Of a stretch of 9,615 nt of DNA, positions 6,463-9,615 are shown piece after piece. How positions within the stretch are numbered: position 1 is the stretch's first letter; each line of letters begins with the position of its first letter. The DNA is from Bacteriovoracaceae bacterium UBA2394 (GTDB taxonomy: Bacteria; Bdellovibrionota; UBA2394). The notes beneath the pieces are model-generated. The model was not told the origin of the DNA, did no database searches, and saw nothing but the letters and a program-made list of their open reading frames with translations. The position numbers were made by a program, and so were the translations under genes. Location of the stretch: positions 1 through 9,615 of the forward strand of contig DDSI01000257.1 of the NCBI GenBank assembly GCA_002343335.1. The letters run 5' to 3'.

Positions 6463-7566
6463 TTAAAATGAAGGACTTCCTTCCAAAATCATCTGTGCGC
6501 GGGACAAAATCCCGTTGATCTCAACATCGGAAATTTGAAAGCGGGCGCTTCGACTCCAATCGATGACATCCTTTCGCTTCAAGCGGCGAATGAATTGAGA
6601 CATCTCGGGTGAAATCGAGGCTTTCAGTAAACCCACGGTTTCTTCGGTGACTTCCATTGATCCTAGAGGAGTCAATCCGTTTTCATTCACATAGGTCACC
6701 GCGCCTAGCTCAAAAGCTCGCGATATCCGATTGATATCGATCACCCAAAATTCATTTCTCTCGTCAATGATCCAGTTGGAAGGATGAGGATCTGGAATTC
6801 CAAAAATCACTGAAATTGCCCAGTAATCGGCAACTTGATTTCTAAGTTTCGGGGCGAGAGTGGAAATGGAAAGGCTGAGAAGGGCGGGTCTTAAGCTTTG
6901 ATAGATTTCAGTGGCGTCCTCCTGATTCAGGAAGTTGCTAAAATGATCCGGCGTGGCGAAGTACTTCGGTGAATGATCCCTAAAGATTTGAGTGATACTC
7001 TCTTTTTCATCGGCGCTGGAATTATGCCAAAGTGTTAGTATATTCGACTTCCATTTTTCAAACGATAGCGTGAATTCAAGAATCGATAATTTCAGCCCAG
7101 CGATGATCATCTTTCGCGCGGGGTATTCCTGAGCCGCTTGATTCAAGATCTCCGTTCCACTCCTTCCTTTAATGAAATCACATCGGCTAAAATTCCGGGG
7201 AATTTTTCGATCGAGGATGGGCAAATCATATTTTTGAATCAAAGCATTTGCATTCGGAGACGAGAGGATTTCAATTTTTGCGACGTTAAGAGAGGGGGTT
7301 TGTCGAATCGCCTCACTTAAAAACTGTGCATAATGAGGTCTTTCATCGTCGGCACCTCGGAATATAAACGGACGCTTTTTATGCTCTTCGATGAGAAAAG
7401 TGAAATCCGATCCTAGGGGAGAAGCTACGAAGTTACTTTTGGATTTTGAAAGAGGGGAATGACTGACCATCGCTGCACATTTCGCGTTCGAAGGCTTTTC
7501 AGAATGCGGATGCTCGGGTGGTAAGCCCAAGATGAATAAAATGTTTAATGCGATGAGAAGTGTCAT
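6463..7566 (-). CDS. Putative exported protein with PI3/4-kinase-like active-site motif
   Basis: No named family recognised; 367 residues. Residues 1-16 (MTLLIALNILFILGLP) are a hydrophobic signal-peptide-like segment, though without the usual basic residue. 'GIPDPHPSNWIIDERNEFWVIDINR' (256-280, written here only for its key residues Asp259, His261, Asn264 and Asp277) fits the catalytic-loop plus metal-binding pattern of PI3/4-kinase-like and HipA-like kinases, D-x-H-x-x-N then hydrophobic-I-D. The usual glycine after the second Asp is replaced by Ile-Asn. Upstream, 'LGSDFTFLI' (51-59), 'PFIFRG' (66-71) and 'FLSEAI' (82-87) could be the nucleotide loop, the third strand (Arg in place of Lys) and helix C; these assignments are tentative. 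An in-frame TAG four codons upstream and the signal-like N-terminus fix ATG 7566. No Shine-Dalgarno is visible. It follows the large unknown gene by 44 nt. Kinase activity is inference; it could be a pseudokinase. Confidence 0.68.
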   Translation of the reverse strand: MTLLIALNILFILGLPPEHPHSEKPSNAKCAAMVSHSPLSKSKSNFVASPLGSDFTFLIEEHKKRPFIFRGADDERPHYAQFLSEAIRQTPSLNVAKIEILSSPNANALIQKYDLPILDRKIPRNFSRCDFIKGRSGTEILNQAAQEYPARKMIIAGLKLSILEFTLSFEKWKSNILTLWHNSSADEKESITQIFRDHSPKYFATPDHFSNFLNQEDATEIYQSLRPALLSLSISTLAPKLRNQVADYWAISVIFGIPDPHPSNWIIDERNEFWVIDINRISRAFELGAVTYVNENGLTPLGSMEVTEETVGLLKASISPEMSQFIRRLKRKDVIDWSRSARFQISDVEINGILSRAQMILEGSPSF

Positions 7567-7571
7567 GGTCG

Positions 7572-7588
7572 GGCGCTAAGTTAGCGCC
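7572..7588. promoter_or_regulatory. 17 bp palindrome in front of the kinase-like gene
   Basis: GGCGCTAA and TTAGCGCC are exact inverted repeats separated by one base. The palindrome ends 5 nt before the ATG at 7566, covering the position where a ribosome-binding site would lie. It is not followed by a T-tract on either strand. As DNA it could be a dimeric repressor site; as RNA, a cruciform-like hairpin (with a few central bases unpaired) that hides the start. The role is unproven. Confidence 0.5.
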
Positions 7589-7610
7589 TCGCTCGATGGG
7601 CGTCCCTGGA

Positions 7611-9615
7611 CTAAAATCCTAGATCTGCAGCCCGACTTCGCAATTGCGTATCCATGCTGTCGCTCCCTGCTCCCTGCGCAGGCACAATTCCGAGGACGGC
7701 AATTTTTCCTTGAAAGGGAACGGTGATCACGATGTAGCGGCCCGCGACTCGCTTACTGCCATGTCCTTTAGGGAGCGTTTTAACAATCATGATTTGCGAG
7801 GCCGCACCTCCCGATGCGATGTATCCGAGATAACTCGCTACACCTTCAACTGTTTGGACCGAAATTTTCTTCACATCTTCGGCGACCTTGGGATGGAAGA
7901 CAATTTGGTCACCAACATTCTGAACTTGAGCGTCCGTCAATTTTGCTAACGAGCCGTCAAAGGTATCATGAAGTCTCGCCAGCTTTTCAGGCGATTCATG
8001 GGTCATCTTAATTGCCCTTTGAATTAAGCCAGCAGTTCTCTGCGCGTTTGCGGCCTTTGCGGTTTCTGCGTCACGCTCCGCCTGTAGTTTTGTAATTTCT
8101 TCTTGATGAGAAACTACAGCGATCTTCATTTTCTTTAAGGTGTCTTCCAAAAGTTTTCGGTGGGCCTCTGGAACGCGCCCCAACTGGGCCTCCGCCTGAG
8201 AAATTTGATCCTCTGCAAATAGGGCGGCGAGTTCCGCCTTCAAAACGGTATTGCTTTCGATGGAGGTGTTCATGCGAGTGAGTAAACCGACGAGTTCAGG
8301 AGTAAAGGTGGAGTCGAAAGTTGCTTTCGGATCGAGCAATTGTTCGACAATGGAGTCCATCTCCAAGACGAAGTCATCGACATCTTCATTAGGCGAAGGG
8401 ACGGACTGCAACGTCTTATTTTCTGCGTTTGTGTTTTCATCCATTTTTACAGAACTTTGTTTAAATCGAAGGAGAATAAACCCGTCTCGATCAAATTCAT
8501 CAGATCGAACAATTGAAAAGCTTCGGTCAAAGGCACTTAACAATTCCGTGACATCCCCTTCGTCTCGAACATCGAGGTCGCGAGTGCGAAAATGTCCGCT
8601 CTGTTCAGCGCGTTTCGCATACAGATTTGCGAACTCCGCCACCGCTGTCGCATTGTAGAGCTGCTGGTCGTAATCTTTGAGAAGCTGCATTCCGCGTTTC
8701 TTAAATTCCCTGGGGCTCACGGCTAATCCCACCGGGGTCCCATCCTGTGACGTGATGACGAGGGAGGCTTTTCCATGGGCGAAATGGCGGACCAGGTTTT
8801 GGCGAGTGGAAGCGTTCGCAAGTTCTTGCGAGGAAAGCGATGAAGGAATGGTGTCTTCGGGCGCAGGCATATCTTTCGGTCGAGGTAGCAAATTCCAAAG
8901 TTCAGATCGTGGGATGGTTAGAGAGGGAGCCGCTTGGGTAATCTTTAGAGGAGCCGGTGCTGGCAGGGAATTGGGGGGCGTCTCCACGAGGGCCGCAACA
9001 GTCTCTACTCGAGGCGCAACAGCCTCTACGGGAGCCGAAGGCGGTGGAGCTGGATTTTCAACGACAGCGTCTGCTGGAATAATCGGTATTAGAAAATAGG
9101 CTCGCTCCTTTCGTGCCAGCGAAAAGAGAATCGTGCCCGTTCTCTTTTCCCGCACACTTTGAATGAGATCCGCACCAGACTTAGTGGTGTTGGTGAGCAA
9201 ATTGCTGGAAACTGAATTTTCCGAGCTACTAAGAGGAAGGCCTTGAATGCTTTTAAAGTAATCCGTGATGGATGCGGGAATGGTAGAAGCTGAATCCAGT
9301 CCAGCGGCGGTTCGATAGGCATTCTCAAGTTCCTCCAGACGCGCCGTTGCACCCCATTCGGGATCCATCAAAATCGCGCGATTCGTGCGCTGTCCGCCCC
9401 GTCCGTCCGTGATGGCAATCCAATGTTGAGAGCGAACCGCTTCGCGATAAGGGGCTAAATTATTTCGAAGGATGCCAATGGAGGTTCGTCCATAGCCCAT
9501 TTCCATGTCGAGAGGAGTTTGGAAACTCGAACCCTCAATTGTCGATTCGCTCACGTCAGGTTCCGTTACCTGAGGAGCAATCGTCTTTCGCGCAATGATC
9601 TCTTGAAACACTTCG
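7611..9615 (-). CDS. Large unrecognised multidomain protein, N-terminus outside window
   Basis: Open to the right edge, so partial at its 5' end; at least 667 codons are visible. No domain family recognised. Numbering from the GTG at 9611: a globular region at about 35-180 contains 'GYGRTSIGILRNNLAPYREAV' and 'WIAITDGRGGQRTNRAILMDPEW', followed by a Pro/Ala/Val hinge at 183-235 with heptad-like repeats. A second region at 260-390 includes 'KASLVITSQDGTPVGLAVSPREF'. An acidic linker at 390-420 and helical, coiled-coil-prone sequence at 450-530 (KLLEDTLKKMK, EEITKLQAERDAETAKAANAQ) follow, then a C-terminal region (560-666) with 'ASYLGYIASGGAASQIMIV' and two short beta strands. No cysteine and no membrane segment are visible in this part. 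The GTG at 9611 is not preferred as a start, because the frame stays open upstream and no ribosome-binding site can be seen. The next gene begins 44 nt after its stop. Confidence 0.75.
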   Translation of the reverse strand, partial: EVFQEIIARKTIAPQVTEPDVSESTIEGSSFQTPLDMEMGYGRTSIGILRNNLAPYREAVRSQHWIAITDGRGGQRTNRAILMDPEWGATARLEELENAYRTAAGLDSASTIPASITDYFKSIQGLPLSSSENSVSSNLLTNTTKSGADLIQSVREKRTGTILFSLARKERAYFLIPIIPADAVVENPAPPPSAPVEAVAPRVETVAALVETPPNSLPAPAPLKITQAAPSLTIPRSELWNLLPRPKDMPAPEDTIPSSLSSQELANASTRQNLVRHFAHGKASLVITSQDGTPVGLAVSPREFKKRGMQLLKDYDQQLYNATAVAEFANLYAKRAEQSGHFRTRDLDVRDEGDVTELLSAFDRSFSIVRSDEFDRDGFILLRFKQSSVKMDENTNAENKTLQSVPSPNEDVDDFVLEMDSIVEQLLDPKATFDSTFTPELVGLLTRMNTSIESNTVLKAELAALFAEDQISQAEAQLGRVPEAHRKLLEDTLKKMKIAVVSHQEEITKLQAERDAETAKAANAQRTAGLIQRAIKMTHESPEKLARLHDTFDGSLAKLTDAQVQNVGDQIVFHPKVAEDVKKISVQTVEGVASYLGYIASGGAASQIMIVKTLPKGHGSKRVAGRYIVITVPFQGKIAVLGIVPAQGAGSDSMDTQLRSRAADLGF
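8973..9029 (-). repeat. 21 bp in-frame tandem repeat in the Pro/Ala hinge
   Basis: CGCAACAGYCTCTAC occurs at 8994-9008 and 9015-9029 (14 of 15 identical, period 21 bp). A degenerate third copy lies at 8973-8987. On the coding strand these give consecutive seven-residue units VEAVAPR, VETVAAL and VETPPNS. The period is a multiple of three, so slippage changes hinge length without shifting the frame. Confidence 0.6.

Noticed and set aside
8442..8465. Possible separate start at Met390 of the large protein, splitting it in two genes
   Set aside because: No ribosome-binding site precedes it and the frame is continuous through an acidic linker, so one protein is simpler.
8251..9099. Two long plus-strand open frames (8251-8658 and 8677-9099)
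   Set aside because: They lie wholly antisense to the large minus-strand gene, are Ser/Arg- or Gly-rich as expected of shadow frames, and lack good ribosome-binding sites.
1..9615. CRISPR array, tRNA, rRNA, insertion sequence or prophage genes
   Set aside because: No regularly spaced repeats of array type, no cloverleaf or rRNA-like stretch, and no transposase, integrase or phage protein was found on either strand.

Overview
The window is gene-dense bacterial chromosome of moderate GC content, about 9.6 kb, with short intergenic gaps, Shine-Dalgarno sites and intrinsic terminators. It shows no insertion sequence, integrase, tRNA, rRNA or CRISPR array. Gene content (DUF748, hemerythrin, Fe-type superoxide dismutase, Gfo/Idh/MocA oxidoreductase, FAD/Rieske oxidoreductase) fits a free-living Gram-negative bacterium. 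The two right-hand proteins look lineage-specific. A Bdellovibrio-like or other deltaproteobacterial-type host is a guess from overall character, not something the sequence proves.

Layout: eight of nine genes are on the minus strand. Left block (64-2829, minus), in transcription order: a small disordered hydrophilic protein (2829-2569), a convincing hairpin terminator (2552-2523), then a tight three-gene set of hemerythrin HHE protein (2490-1990), four-helix membrane protein (1985-1170, 4 nt gap) and DUF748/AsmA-like protein (1143-64, 26 nt gap). The one plus-strand gene, a Gfo/Idh/MocA oxidoreductase (2987-4096), diverges from this block across a 157 bp regulatory gap. It converges, 13 nt apart, on a FAD-dependent oxidoreductase with a C-terminal Rieske domain (5711-4110). 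Upstream of that lies Fe superoxide dismutase (6394-5774), with a possible terminator between the two. The right side holds an exported protein with a PI3/4-kinase-like active-site signature (7566-6463) and a large unrecognised protein whose N-terminus lies beyond the right edge (stop at 7611).

The left and middle genes read as a stress and redox neighbourhood: Fe-SOD removes superoxide, the hemerythrin binds a di-iron centre for O2, NO or iron handling, and the FAD/Rieske and Gfo enzymes are redox catalysts. The membrane protein and DUF748 protein may form an envelope partner pair for the hemerythrin. The right-hand pair, a putative exported kinase-fold protein beside a large unknown with a Pro/Ala hinge, is the most likely place for undescribed biology. 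A near-perfect 17 bp palindrome sits between them, directly in front of the kinase-like start codon.
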